7,363 nucleotides of DNA, from assembly GCA_025359005.1 (NCBI GenBank), contig JANYHP010000183.1:1-7363 (forward strand), in the 5' to 3' direction. The position numbers and the translations under genes are program-made. The stretch's first letter is position 1. The number at the start of each line of letters is the position of its first letter. The stretch is from Hyphomicrobiaceae bacterium. Its GTDB lineage: Bacteria; Pseudomonadota; Alphaproteobacteria; Rhizobiales; Hyphomicrobiaceae. Below the pieces are notes generated by a model that was not told where the DNA came from, did not search any database, and saw nothing but the letters and a program-made list of their open reading frames with translations. Below are positions 1 through 6,765 of the stretch, piece by piece.

Positions 1-435
1 CCCGGCGGCTCGTCGATGCCGGTGATCGCGGAAGCGGAATGCCAGACGCTGACGATGGATTTCGATGCGCTGTCGAAATTGAAGAGCGGCATGGGGACGG
101 CAGCCATCATCGTGATGGACAAGTCGACCGACATCATCGCCGCGTTCCGGCGGCTGGCCTATTTCTACAAGCATGAGAGCTGCGGCCAGTGCACGCCGTG
201 CCGCGAAGGCACGGGCTGGCTGTGGCGCATCTTGATGCGGATGGAAAAGGGCCAGTCGAGCCGCGCCGAGATCGATATGCTGTGGGATGTCACCAAGCAG
301 ATCGAGGGCCACACCATCTGCGCGCTGGGCGAAGCCGCGGCTTGGCCTGTGCAGGGTCTGATCCGCAACTTCCGCCCGGTCATCGAAGCGCGGATCGATC
401 AATTCACCGCGGCGCACAGCCAAGCGGCGGAGTAG
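1..435 (+). CDS. nuoF: NADH-quinone oxidoreductase subunit F, C-terminal part (5' end outside window)
   Basis: NuoF is the NADH- and FMN-binding subunit of respiratory complex I, on the cytoplasmic arm. It also carries the N3 [4Fe-4S] cluster. The frame is open from base 1 (PGGSSMPVI...), so the gene begins upstream; the ATG at 16 is internal. About 144 residues are visible. The cluster ligands are clear: CGQCTPC supplies three cysteines (codons at 181, 190 and 199), and the fourth lies in HTICALG (codon at 319). The preceding MGTAAIIVMD segment and the following AAWPVQGLIRNFR segment are typical of the family. The C-terminus is short and ordinary, ending in TAG at 433-435. In most alphaproteobacteria nuoG follows directly or after a small ORF. 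Here no nuoG is seen downstream. The family assignment is very secure. Whether this copy sits in a complete nuo operon cannot be seen. Confidence 0.97.
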   Translation, partial: PGGSSMPVIAEAECQTLTMDFDALSKLKSGMGTAAIIVMDKSTDIIAAFRRLAYFYKHESCGQCTPCREGTGWLWRILMRMEKGQSSRAEIDMLWDVTKQIEGHTICALGEAAAWPVQGLIRNFRPVIEARIDQFTAAHSQAAE

Positions 436-598
436 CGCCGATCGGTACTTGGCGCGGTGGCGCCGGGCTCTCGATGGCCCTCGCGCTGTAATCGGTGCAG
501 CAGTGAAGGGCTCGAAAAAATGAAAGCTCCGCTTGCGGCCGATGCAACTTTGTGCTACTTTTGTTCTCATCAAGAGAAGTCATCGGCGGGTGCGTCAC

Positions 599-859
599 AT
601 GGCAGACGAAGCAGAGAGCATGATCGTCGTTCACTTGCGCAGCATTGATGCGAAGCTTGAGGCCTTCGAAAATCGGTTCGACCGGATGGATGCCGACCAT
701 GCGGCGTTCCGGGAGCAGGTCACGCATTTCGGTGGCCTTGCCGGTGTCGCCAGCCGGCGCGCGCGGCAGGCGGAGGCCAAATCCGACCAGGCGCTCGACT
801 GGCAGGAAAATTTCGATGCCGAAATTGAGCGACTGGAGAAGAAGCTGCCGAAAAATTGA
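599..859 (+). CDS. small coiled-coil hypothetical protein (86 aa)
   Basis: I do not recognise a function. The product begins MADEAESMIV and is highly charged. Residues 8-45 and 55-83 look like amphipathic helices with heptad-like spacing (HLRSIDAKLEAFENRFDRMD; DAEIERLEKKL). They are separated by a Gly/Ala-containing linker (FGGLAGVASRR), so a helical hairpin or short coiled-coil dimer is likely. There is no signal peptide or membrane segment. Small proteins starting MADEAE with this pattern are, as I recall, common in Bradyrhizobium and relatives. The ATG at 599 has only a weak purine-rich stretch (GGCGGG, 585-590) ahead of it. An in-frame GTG at 590 sits 10 nt after a better AGAGAAG (573-579) and is a real alternative start, adding VRH. 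The gene stands alone, 163 nt after nuoF and 160 nt before the next gene. Confidence 0.72.
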   Translation: MADEAESMIVVHLRSIDAKLEAFENRFDRMDADHAAFREQVTHFGGLAGVASRRARQAEAKSDQALDWQENFDAEIERLEKKLPKN

Positions 860-1019
860 GCCATTGCCGCACGGCACGGGAAATCCCCAGACAATCTGGC
901 GAAATGCGCAGGGCTGTCACGCCGATGCAACATGACGCCTTGACAATTGGCGAGCCGAGGACGACTTAAATCGCGTTCAAACAACCCGTATTCTCCCAAC
1001 CGGAGTCCGTTCAGACCAC

Positions 1020-1394
1020 ATGAGCGCTTTCAAAACCCCTGATTTCAATGACCGCCAATCTGCCGCCGTGAAGGCGCGCCTCGCCGCCCTCGAAAAGTTC
1101 AAGGCCAAGCCAGGCCCGGGTCATCCAGAGTTCGAGAAGAAGCAGGCCGAGCGGATCGCGTTGGAAGCTTCGCGCAAGGAGCGCGAAGAGATCCGCCGCG
1201 TCGAAAAGGAAAAGCGCGACGCCGAGGAGGCCGTGGCTCGCGCCATCGCGGAAGAAGACAAGCGCAAAGCCGAGTTGGCCGCGCATCTCTCAGCCATTGC
1301 TTCGAAGGCCGAGCTGGAAGCGTCGCAAAAGGCCGCTCGTGACGCGCGCTACGCCGCACGCAAGGCCGCTAAGAAAGCCCGCAAGGCTGGTTAA
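1020..1394 (+). CDS. DUF6481 family protein (124 aa, Lys/Ala/Glu/Arg-rich)
   Basis: The product matches my memory of the DUF6481 family, small alphaproteobacterial proteins of unknown function. The N-terminus (MSAFKTPDFNDRQSAAVKARLAALEKFKAKPG) is the recognisable part. From about residue 40 to 105 the chain is an almost uninterrupted charged helix rich in E, K, R and A. The last 25 residues are a basic Ala/Lys tail (AARDARYAARKAAKKARKAG) that could bind nucleic acid; this last point is inference from composition only. There is no signal peptide or membrane segment. A GGAG at 1002-1005 lies 14 nt before the ATG, further than usual. The gene appears monocistronic: 160 nt of non-coding sequence precede it and a probable terminator follows about 50 nt after the stop. 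Confidence 0.82.
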   Translation: MSAFKTPDFNDRQSAAVKARLAALEKFKAKPGPGHPEFEKKQAERIALEASRKEREEIRRVEKEKRDAEEAVARAIAEEDKRKAELAAHLSAIASKAELEASQKAARDARYAARKAAKKARKAG

Positions 1395-1445
1395 GGCTGG
1401 CGCTTGTTTGCTACGAGCGGAGTTCGAGAAGAGCCTGCGCAGCCG

Positions 1446-1466
1446 AAGGGCCGCGTGGGCCTTTTT
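1446..1466 (+). terminator. probable Rho-independent terminator after the DUF6481 gene
   Basis: AAGG(G)CC and GGCCTT pair around a short GCGTG loop with one bulged G, and the right arm runs straight into a TTTTT tract (1462-1466). It lies 51 nt after the stop of the DUF6481 gene. The stem is short (6 bp plus a bulge), so strength is uncertain, but position and T-run fit. Confidence 0.5.
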
Positions 1467-1507
1467 GTCATCCGCGCGACGGATTGTCGTGGCCGCTGTT
1501 GGCCTAA

Positions 1508-1538
1508 TACCGACGGTCAAAACTATTGACCGTCGGTA
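1508..1538. repeat. perfect 13-bp inverted repeat, 5-nt spacer
   Basis: TACCGACGGTCAA (1508-1520) and TTGACCGTCGGTA (1526-1538) are exact reverse complements around AACTA. The arms do not extend further. There is no T-tract beside it, so it is not a classical terminator. It could be an operator for a dimeric regulator of the block starting at 1789 (250 nt downstream), or a dispersed REP-like palindrome. The sequence alone does not decide between them. Confidence 0.85.
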
Positions 1539-1636
1539 CTTGTCTTCGATTGCGCGTGCCCACTCCGCTGCCCCGCAAGGGGACTTCCAAGTGGTCGCGC
1601 GGAGCCGGCTGGCACGCGCGGTCAGCGGCAGCATCA

Positions 1637-1659
1637 GTCAAAAATTTTGGCGGTCAGTA
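1637..1659. repeat. diverged direct copy of the inverted-repeat core
   Basis: The 23 nt from 1637 match 1516-1538 at 18 positions in the same orientation (GTCAAAA..T.TTG.C.GTC.GTA). They cover the loop and the right arm of the palindrome; the left arm is not conserved. The copy lies 130 nt before the ATG at 1789. This may be a second, weaker binding site or a decayed repeat copy. Confidence 0.45.
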
Positions 1660-1788
1660 TTACCCTGGCCTTCTGGCCGCCCCTGCACTATCGATCACCG
1701 CTTTTGTCGATGCGCAAGTCTTGCATCCTCGCCGTCGCGCTCGCATCATCGCCCTCAGCCGCGAGACCCCCAATGACTGGACCATGGC

Positions 1789-2604
1789 ATGCCGCAAGAG
1801 TTGATCGCCAACGCCCGCATGTATTCCGTAGCACCGGGCGCTGCTGCGGCATGGAAACAGTTGTTTGCCTGGCTTATCGACACGACGAAAGTGCCGTTGA
1901 CAGTGATCGACCACGCCTTCCCCGCCAAACTCGACGATCTTTGGCGGCGGAACGATCTGGCCTGCACCTTTGTTTGCGGCTGGCCATGGCTCCGTCTAGG
2001 GCTGGGACACAAGGTTATCGCGGCGCCGATCCCGAAAGCGCGTTATGCTCAAGGTAAACCCCTGTACTGCTCGCACTTCATCGTCCGCCGCGACAGCGCG
2101 TTCGACAGCCTTGAAAGCACGTTCGGATATCGCTTCGCCTACACTATCGACGACTCCCATTCCGGCTACAACGCCCCGCGCCATCATTTGTTGCAGTTCA
2201 GGTCGAATGGCACGCCATTGTATCGCGGGATCGTTGGCCCCTTCACGACGCCGCGCCGCGTGCTGGAAGCCATCGCCGAAGGACGCGCCGATGTGGGGCC
2301 GCAGGATAGCTTCGCATTCGATTTGATGCAGCGCCACGCACCCGAACTCACTGATGCCGTTCGCGTCGTCGCCAGCACCGCGACCATGCCGATGCCCGCA
2401 CTCATGGCGTCGGCGAATGCGGATGCTGCAATGATCGCGCTGCTGGCCGATGCACTGTGCTCATTGGCTTTCAGACCAGAGTGCCGCGCACTGCGGGAAG
2501 ACCTCTGCATTTCGGGGTTCGCGCGCATCGATCCTTCAGTCTATGAATTGAGCGAGCGGTGGGCGAAGGGCGCCGAAGTGCTTGGCCTTACCCGCATAAC
2601 GTGA
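1789..2604 (+). CDS. PhnD/SsuA-type substrate-binding protein without signal peptide
   Basis: At 271 aa this resembles the PhnD-like phosphate/phosphonate/transferrin-type periplasmic-binding fold (type 2), probably Pfam PF12974. Visible family features are the N-terminal NARMYSV strand, LWRRNDLACTFVCGWPW (about 51-67), the hinge return YCSHFIVRRDSAF (93-105), DDSHSGYNAPRHHL (121-134), and GRADVGPQDSFAFDLM (165-180). Proteins of this fold bind small anions or zwitterions, usually for an ABC transporter. Two things are odd. No signal peptide precedes the domain, which starts at about residue 5, and no permease or ATPase gene is near. It may therefore act in the cytoplasm as a ligand sensor, or be exported from a start I cannot see. 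No good Shine-Dalgarno precedes ATG 1789. M11 (1819) is an alternative, but it would cut the conserved NAR segment. The gene is first in a co-directional block, 14 nt before the cupin gene, so co-transcription is likely. Confidence 0.8.
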   Translation: MPQELIANARMYSVAPGAAAAWKQLFAWLIDTTKVPLTVIDHAFPAKLDDLWRRNDLACTFVCGWPWLRLGLGHKVIAAPIPKARYAQGKPLYCSHFIVRRDSAFDSLESTFGYRFAYTIDDSHSGYNAPRHHLLQFRSNGTPLYRGIVGPFTTPRRVLEAIAEGRADVGPQDSFAFDLMQRHAPELTDAVRVVASTATMPMPALMASANADAAMIALLADALCSLAFRPECRALREDLCISGFARIDPSVYELSERWAKGAEVLGLTRIT

Positions 2605-2618
2605 GGGTGCGGGCGACG

Positions 2619-3260
2619 ATGCCGGATCAGACGAGCATGGCAGCCCAAGATGCGCTCGCGCGAAAGCAGCAGGCGGTACGGACACTGGTTGACGAGATCG
2701 CCGCGCTCTACAGCACCGACCCGCTGACGGAGCCGGTTCGTGCTCAGATGATTGGCGCTTCCACCTCCGCGAGATTGGAACTCGATCCAAGAATACTACC
2801 CGTTGGCGTCCACTTCAGGACCGCTGTCGCAAACGCCGCCAACGGACCCTGCGCCCCAATTGCCGCCGCACTGGCAGCCCTGGCGCCGGATCTGTGCTGG
2901 GAGCAGAATGCCAACTACCTGGCCGCTCCGCCAAGTGCGGATTTCCTCAACAACTATGGCTACGTGGAGTTCGTCGGCCCGGGGCGGCCCATGTCCAGCG
3001 AGGCTGTTCGCGTCGGATTGCTCTTGCTGGGGCCAAAAACGTCTTATCCCGCACATCGACATCCGGCGGAAGAAATCTATCACGTCATATCAGGTCGCGC
3101 GCGCTGGTGGCGGCAGGGAAGCGGTTGGCGACACGAAAGTGCCGGCGCCCTAATCCACCACGCCCCGGGCGTGCCGCATGCGATGGCCTGCAGCGAGCAG
3201 CCGCTGTTGGCACTCTACTGTTGGCTTGGCGACATCGAGGCAGCGGCTCAGCTTTGTTGA
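2619..3260 (+). CDS. cupin of the dimethylsulfoniopropionate (DMSP) lyase family, DddL/DddQ-like
   Basis: Counting from ATG 2619 the protein has 213 residues, the usual size for DddQ/DddL-type lyases. These cleave DMSP to dimethyl sulfide and acrylate in a metal-containing cupin barrel. The N-terminal ~60 residues are helical (DALARKQQAVRTLVDEIAAL). The cupin follows, with GPKTSYPAHRHPAEEIYHVISG (138-159, given here by its parts GPKTSYPAHRH and PAEEIYHVISG), then ARWWRQG and HHAPGVPHAMA. Expected metal ligands are H146, H148, E152 and H187, and Y154 is in the place of the catalytic tyrosine. The H-x-H-x3-E-x-Y spacing is that of DddQ and DddK as I know them. Upstream ATG 2559 would overlap the previous gene by 46 nt and is not preferred; ATG 2637 is a possible shorter start. 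DMSP itself is not proven: many soil bacteria carry relatives with untested substrates, and the neighbouring betaine-type demethylase genes suggest an onium compound. Confidence 0.82.
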   Translation: MPDQTSMAAQDALARKQQAVRTLVDEIAALYSTDPLTEPVRAQMIGASTSARLELDPRILPVGVHFRTAVANAANGPCAPIAAALAALAPDLCWEQNANYLAAPPSADFLNNYGYVEFVGPGRPMSSEAVRVGLLLLGPKTSYPAHRHPAEEIYHVISGRARWWRQGSGWRHESAGALIHHAPGVPHAMACSEQPLLALYCWLGDIEAAAQLC

Positions 3261-3298
3261 GGCTTTCGCTCTGCGTTGCCACAGACATTGGACGTCAC

Positions 3299-3303
3299 AG
3301 GAG
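3299..3303 (+). promoter_or_regulatory. strong ribosome binding site before a broken gene
   Basis: AGGAG lies 9 nt before ATG 3313 in a region that otherwise has no intact gene. It is one of the best Shine-Dalgarno sequences in the window and marks where the now-broken M24 gene, or a tiny leader ORF, once started. Confidence 0.55.
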
Positions 3304-3312
3304 ACGCAGTTC

Positions 3313-3559
3313 ATGACTGACATCTTCAAGGATCCGCGCACGCGTGCGCATCTGAACTAGACGGTGCCGACAAGCGGCCCTCGGTACCGACCACAACCAG
3401 CGCGCATTGGAGCGACAGTTCGAGCCTGGAATGGTCGTTTGCATCGAGAGCCCAATCGGTGAGCAGGACGGGCCGGAGTGCGTCAAGCTGGAGACACAGG
3501 CCCTGATCACTCGGTCTGGCCCGGTCAGGCTCGACAGTTTCCCGTGGGGGCTGACCTGA
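3313..3559 (+). pseudogene. remnant of an M24-family (Xaa-Pro peptidase / creatinase fold) gene
   Basis: In the frame ending at the TGA at 3557-3559, bases 3419-3556 encode FEPGMVVCIESPIGEQDG followed by PECVKLETQALITRSG and VRLDSFPWGLT. This is the C-terminal tail of M24 metallopeptidase-fold proteins (GMV.CIE...EGVKLE..VLIT..G...L..FP), including the last two metal-ligand glutamates (CIE, KLE). The frame is closed upstream at 3353-3355 and the other ~330 residues of a normal ~390-residue protein are missing. Bases 3313-3360 encode MTDIFKDPRTRAHLN in another frame behind a strong RBS and probably represent the original N-terminus. The simplest reading is an internal deletion that fused the two ends out of frame. 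The M24 fold includes Xaa-Pro dipeptidases, creatinase, ectoine hydrolase and the DMSP lyase DddP. Which one this was cannot be decided from the tail. Its place inside the operon suggests it once worked on the same substrate or its product. The rest of the 3261-3665 interval shows nothing else. Confidence 0.72.
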
Positions 3560-3665
3560 TGGCGCGAGCCTTGCGCAAGGCCCTGTCGCACGGGCGATAG
3601 TTGCCCTAGGGTGACTTCGGTCAGACTGCCTCGACCTTCGGATCATCCGGATTGGAACGTGATGC

Positions 3666-4370
<705 letters not shown>

Positions 4371-4379
4371 GGCACCCTG

Positions 4380-4991
4380 ATGCTGGCACAATCTGCCGGA
4401 CCGCCGATCCAACCGCGGATATTGATCCTGGCCTGCGGAGCCTTGGCGCGTGAGATACTCGCTGTACTCGCAGCCGACCAGCTCGATCACATTGAATTGC
4501 AGTGCCTGCCCGCGTCGCTGCACAACCGGCCGCACGAAATTCCGGGTCAGGTCCGGTCGGCGCTCCGTCAGGCGCGCGGGCGTTACGAGCGCGTATTCGT
4601 GGGTTATGGCGATTGCGGGACGGGCGGCCAACTCGATGCCGTTTTGGCAGAGGAGGGTGCCGCACGGCTTCCCGGGCCACACTGCTACGCCTTTTATTCC
4701 GGTGCAGAACAGTTCGCCGCTCGCGGCGATCAAGATATGCGCACGTTCTATCTGACGGACTTCCTGGTCCGACAATTCGACGTGCTGGTCATTGAGGGGC
4801 TCGGGCTCGATCGGCATCCAGAATTGCGCGACGCCTATTTCCAGAATTATCGCACCGTTGCCTACCTCTCTCAGATCGAAGATCCGATTTTGCTCTCGGA
4901 TGCCCGGCACGCGGCTGACCGGCTCGGGCTCGCATTCGAGCACCGGCATGTCGGCTATGGAGATCTTGAGGCGGCACTGGCAGGACTATGA
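4380..4991 (+). CDS. DUF1638 domain protein, methyltransferase-cluster partner
   Basis: The 203-residue protein belongs to the DUF1638 family. Clear conserved blocks are ILACGALAREI (15-26), LQCLPASLHNRPHEIP (40-55), VFVGYGDCGTGGQLD (72-86), GPHCYAFYSG (99-108), FYLTDFLVRQFD (123-134) and GLGLDRHPEL (140-149). The biochemical role is not established as far as I know. The family repeatedly occurs beside MttB-like and corrinoid proteins, so a role in cofactor handling or corrinoid methyltransfer is inferred. Conserved cysteines in the blocks (C19, C79, C102) could bind a metal; this is also inference. There is no signal peptide. The start codon lies 9 nt after the stop of the corrinoid gene, and the TGAGG (4368-4372) made by that stop gives a well-spaced RBS, so the two are translationally linked. 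The next gene begins 37 nt downstream. Confidence 0.92.
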   Translation: MLAQSAGPPIQPRILILACGALAREILAVLAADQLDHIELQCLPASLHNRPHEIPGQVRSALRQARGRYERVFVGYGDCGTGGQLDAVLAEEGAARLPGPHCYAFYSGAEQFAARGDQDMRTFYLTDFLVRQFDVLVIEGLGLDRHPELRDAYFQNYRTVAYLSQIEDPILLSDARHAADRLGLAFEHRHVGYGDLEAALAGL

Positions 4992-5017
4992 CGATCATTC
5001 GTCGGCACATGCGCTGC

Positions 5018-5022
5018 AGGAG
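5018..5022 (+). promoter_or_regulatory. RBS that fixes the start of the MttB-like gene
   Basis: AGGAG sits 6 nt before ATG 5029. The reading frame is open much further upstream (an ATG exists at 4792), but that stretch overlaps the whole end of the DUF1638 gene. This RBS and the family's usual length favour 5029. Confidence 0.75.
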
Positions 5023-5028
5023 CACGCA

Positions 5029-6576
5029 ATGACTGTTGAACGCGGAGCCACCGATCGCCGCGCCCGCAGGCGGGCCGAGAGTTCCGCAGCGGTCCAGCAG
5101 ATGCCATGGGGTGCGTGGATCAATCCCCTCCCGCCACTCGAACTGTTGGACGGCGAGAGCCTCGACCGCATCGAGGCAACCGCTTTTCGCGTTCTGGAAG
5201 AACTCGGCCTCGAGTTCATGAGCCCGGAGGCAGTCTCAATTCTTGAACGCAACGGCGCCAAGGTCGTGGACAGGACCACCGGGCTCGTGTGCCTCGGACG
5301 TGACGTGGTGAAAGCCTTCGTCGCAAAATCACCACACCTGTTCACTCTCCACTCGCGCAATCCCGACCGCAATCTCACCATTGGCGGCAACCGCATCAAC
5401 GTCCACACTGTCGGAGGCGCACCTAACATCTCCGACCTAGACCGCGGCCGACGGCCCGGTACATTTGCCGATCAGATCGAGCTGATGAAACTGCAGCAAG
5501 GGCTGAACTGCGTGCACTTCGCTGGCGGCACGCAAGTGGAAGCACAGGATCTACCGGTCCCCACGCGTCACTTGGACATGCACCGAGCGCAAGTAACATT
5601 GACAGACAAGGTATTCGGCGCCCGCGGCATCGGCCGGGATCGCGTCAAGGATGCCATCGCCATTGCCGCAATTGTGCGCGGAGTATCGCGCGAACAACTC
5701 CTGACTGAACCGTCGACCTACACCATCACCAACACCAATTCCCCTCGCCGCGTCGACAAGGAGTTGATAGGCGGTCTGATGGAATTGGCGGAAAATGGTC
5801 AGGCTGTGTGCGTCACACCCTTCACGCTCGCTGGCGCAATGGCGCCTATCACTCTGGCCGGTGCACTCGCGCAGCAACACGCCGAGGCTCTGGCCGTGAT
5901 CGCATTTGCGCAGATGGTGCGGCCCGGCACGCCGGTTGTCTACGGCGGCTTCACATCGAATGTCGACATGCGGACCGGCGCGCCGCTTTTTGGCACTCCC
6001 GAATATGTCAGGACCACTCTTATCGGTGGGCAGCTCGCGCGTCGCTATGGTCTTCCCTATCGCGCCAGCAATGTGAACGCATCAAACGCCGTCGATGCAC
6101 AAGCCACGTATGAAAGCGCCATGTCGATCTGGGCGTGCGTGATGTCGCACACCAACATGATGCATCACGGCACCGGGTGGCTTGAAGGTGGGCTCGTTGC
6201 AAGCCTTGAGAAAGTGATTATCGATGCCGAGATGCTGCAGACCATGAAGGCCTGGATGTCGCCACTCGACGTTAGCGACGATGCATTGGCCTTCGACGCA
6301 ATCAAGGCGATCGCTCCGGGCGGGCACTTCTTTGGCGCCGATCACACCATGTCCCGCTTCGAAAATGCTTTCCATCGGCCGCTGTTGGCCGAAGGCCGCA
6401 ATTTCGAGTCCTGGACCGAGGCGGGTAGCATCGACGCGACCCGGCGCGCGAACGGCGTTTGGAAGCGCATGATCGAGCATTATCAGCAGCCGCCGCTGGA
6501 CCCGGCCAAGCTTGAGGAGGTCGACGCCTACATCGCGCGGCGCAGGGAAGAAATCGCCACGAGTGGACTGGCATAG
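5029..6576 (+). CDS. trimethylamine methyltransferase family protein (MttB/MtgB-like, non-pyrrolysine)
   Basis: The 515-residue protein (from ATG 5029) is a COG5598/PF06253 MtxB-type TIM-barrel methyltransferase. Such enzymes take a methyl group from a quaternary or tertiary amine and place it on the Co(I) corrinoid of their carrier protein. Known non-pyrrolysine members act on glycine betaine (MtgB), proline betaine (MtpB) and carnitine (MtcB). Recognisable segments are LDRIEATAFRVLEELGLEFM (45-64), VHTVGGAPN (125-133), TNTNSPRRVDKEL (234-246), CVTPFTLAGAMAPITLAGAL (261-280), VVYGGFTSNVDMRTGAPLFG (303-322), YRASNVNASNAVDAQATYES (344-363), GTGWLEGGLVASLEK (381-395) and APGGHFFGADHT (429-440). 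No in-frame amber codon interrupts it, so it does not use pyrrolysine like true MttB. Length (usual ~480-520) and ends look intact. It is the last gene of the block and its carrier protein is two genes upstream. The actual substrate is not visible from sequence; a betaine or other onium compound is the best inference. Confidence 0.95.
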   Translation: MTVERGATDRRARRRAESSAAVQQMPWGAWINPLPPLELLDGESLDRIEATAFRVLEELGLEFMSPEAVSILERNGAKVVDRTTGLVCLGRDVVKAFVAKSPHLFTLHSRNPDRNLTIGGNRINVHTVGGAPNISDLDRGRRPGTFADQIELMKLQQGLNCVHFAGGTQVEAQDLPVPTRHLDMHRAQVTLTDKVFGARGIGRDRVKDAIAIAAIVRGVSREQLLTEPSTYTITNTNSPRRVDKELIGGLMELAENGQAVCVTPFTLAGAMAPITLAGALAQQHAEALAVIAFAQMVRPGTPVVYGGFTSNVDMRTGAPLFGTPEYVRTTLIGGQLARRYGLPYRASNVNASNAVDAQATYESAMSIWACVMSHTNMMHHGTGWLEGGLVASLEKVIIDAEMLQTMKAWMSPLDVSDDALAFDAIKAIAPGGHFFGADHTMSRFENAFHRPLLAEGRNFESWTEAGSIDATRRANGVWKRMIEHYQQPPLDPAKLEEVDAYIARRREEIATSGLA

Positions 6577-6682
6577 CAGCCCCAGCGCCCGCTTGGCTGT
6601 CACTGCGACGCGAACGGGGCGGACCAAAAGAGCGCGCGAAAGCTGCTTTGGTGCTTTCTGGGTGCATTCCAGCGCGCCGCGC

Positions 6683-6709
6683 AAAAGAAAAGCCCGCGTA
6701 GAGCGGGCT
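6683..6709 (-). terminator. Rho-independent terminator, minus strand, downstream of the tRNA-Gly remnant
   Basis: Read on the minus strand, AGCCCGC and GCGGGCT form a perfect 7-bp stem with a 5-nt loop, followed immediately by TTTTCTTTT. It lies 28 nt past the CCA end of the tRNA fragment and is its natural terminator. It may also slow transcripts of the plus-strand MttB-like gene, but the plus side has no T-run. Confidence 0.75.
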
Positions 6710-6736
6710 GTATCTTGCTGATTTTGCTTGGTATTT

Positions 6737-6765
6737 TGGAGCGGGCGAAGGGATTCGAACCCTCG
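6737..6765 (-). tRNA. 3' fragment of tRNA-Gly, truncated by an insertion sequence
   Basis: On the minus strand the sequence reads C-GAGGG-TTCGAAT-CCCTT-CGCCCGC-T-CCA. That is one variable-loop base, a 5-bp T stem (one G-T pair) with the TTCGAAT loop, the 3' acceptor strand, a U discriminator and an encoded CCA. The CGCCCGC acceptor strand with U discriminator is what I know from alphaproteobacterial tRNA-Gly (5' GCGGGCG...). The rest of the tRNA (acceptor 5' strand, D arm, anticodon arm) is absent: at 6766 the sequence changes to the end of an IS21-type element. The isotype is inferred from the acceptor and discriminator only, since the anticodon is not in the window. The 5' part may lie beyond the element, outside the window. 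A fragment duplicated by tRNA-site-specific integration is an alternative. Confidence 0.72.

Larger units (their letters stand above)
1395..1788. other. 394-base intergenic region without a supported gene
   Basis: This gap separates the DUF6481 gene from the methyltransferase block. It holds the probable terminator at 1446-1466, a perfect inverted repeat at 1508-1538 and a diverged partial copy at 1637-1659. Open frames crossing it read as Arg/Ser/Pro-rich sequence with no recognisable domain. A short signal-peptide-like stretch (MRKSCILAVALASSPSAA, ATG at 1710) is in a different frame from the gene at 1789 and is not credited. I see no convincing promoter, although the block downstream must be transcribed from somewhere here. 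Confidence 0.6.

Noticed and set aside
451..464. GGCGC/GCGCC hairpin after nuoF
   Set aside because: It is a 5-bp stem with no T-run; such hairpins are frequent by chance in DNA of this GC content.
533..561. Possible promoter TTGCGG-17-TACTTT before the coiled-coil gene
   Set aside because: The spacing is good, but each hexamer matches the consensus at only three of six positions, which is too weak to annotate.
940..971. TTGACA before the DUF6481 gene
   Set aside because: The -35 hexamer is perfect, but the best -10 candidate (TTAAAT, 966-971) is 20 nt away and nothing acceptable lies at 16-18 nt.
1710..1788. Signal-peptide-like MRKSCILAVALASSPSAA before the binding protein
   Set aside because: It is in a different frame from the gene at 1789 and its hydrophobic core is short. 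A frameshift would be needed to join them, and the conserved domain already starts at the downstream ATG.
3570..3581. 12-bp palindrome CCTTGCGCAAGG before the corrinoid gene
   Set aside because: A single short palindrome with no T-run and no second copy; not enough for a site call.
4383..4397. Sigma-54-like TGGCAC...TGC
   Set aside because: It lies inside the DUF1638 coding region and does not keep the TGGCAC-N5-TTGC pattern.
4792..5028. N-terminal extension of the MttB-like protein
   Set aside because: The frame is open, but it overlaps the DUF1638 gene and lacks family similarity; the AGGAG before ATG 5029 and the family length support the shorter start.
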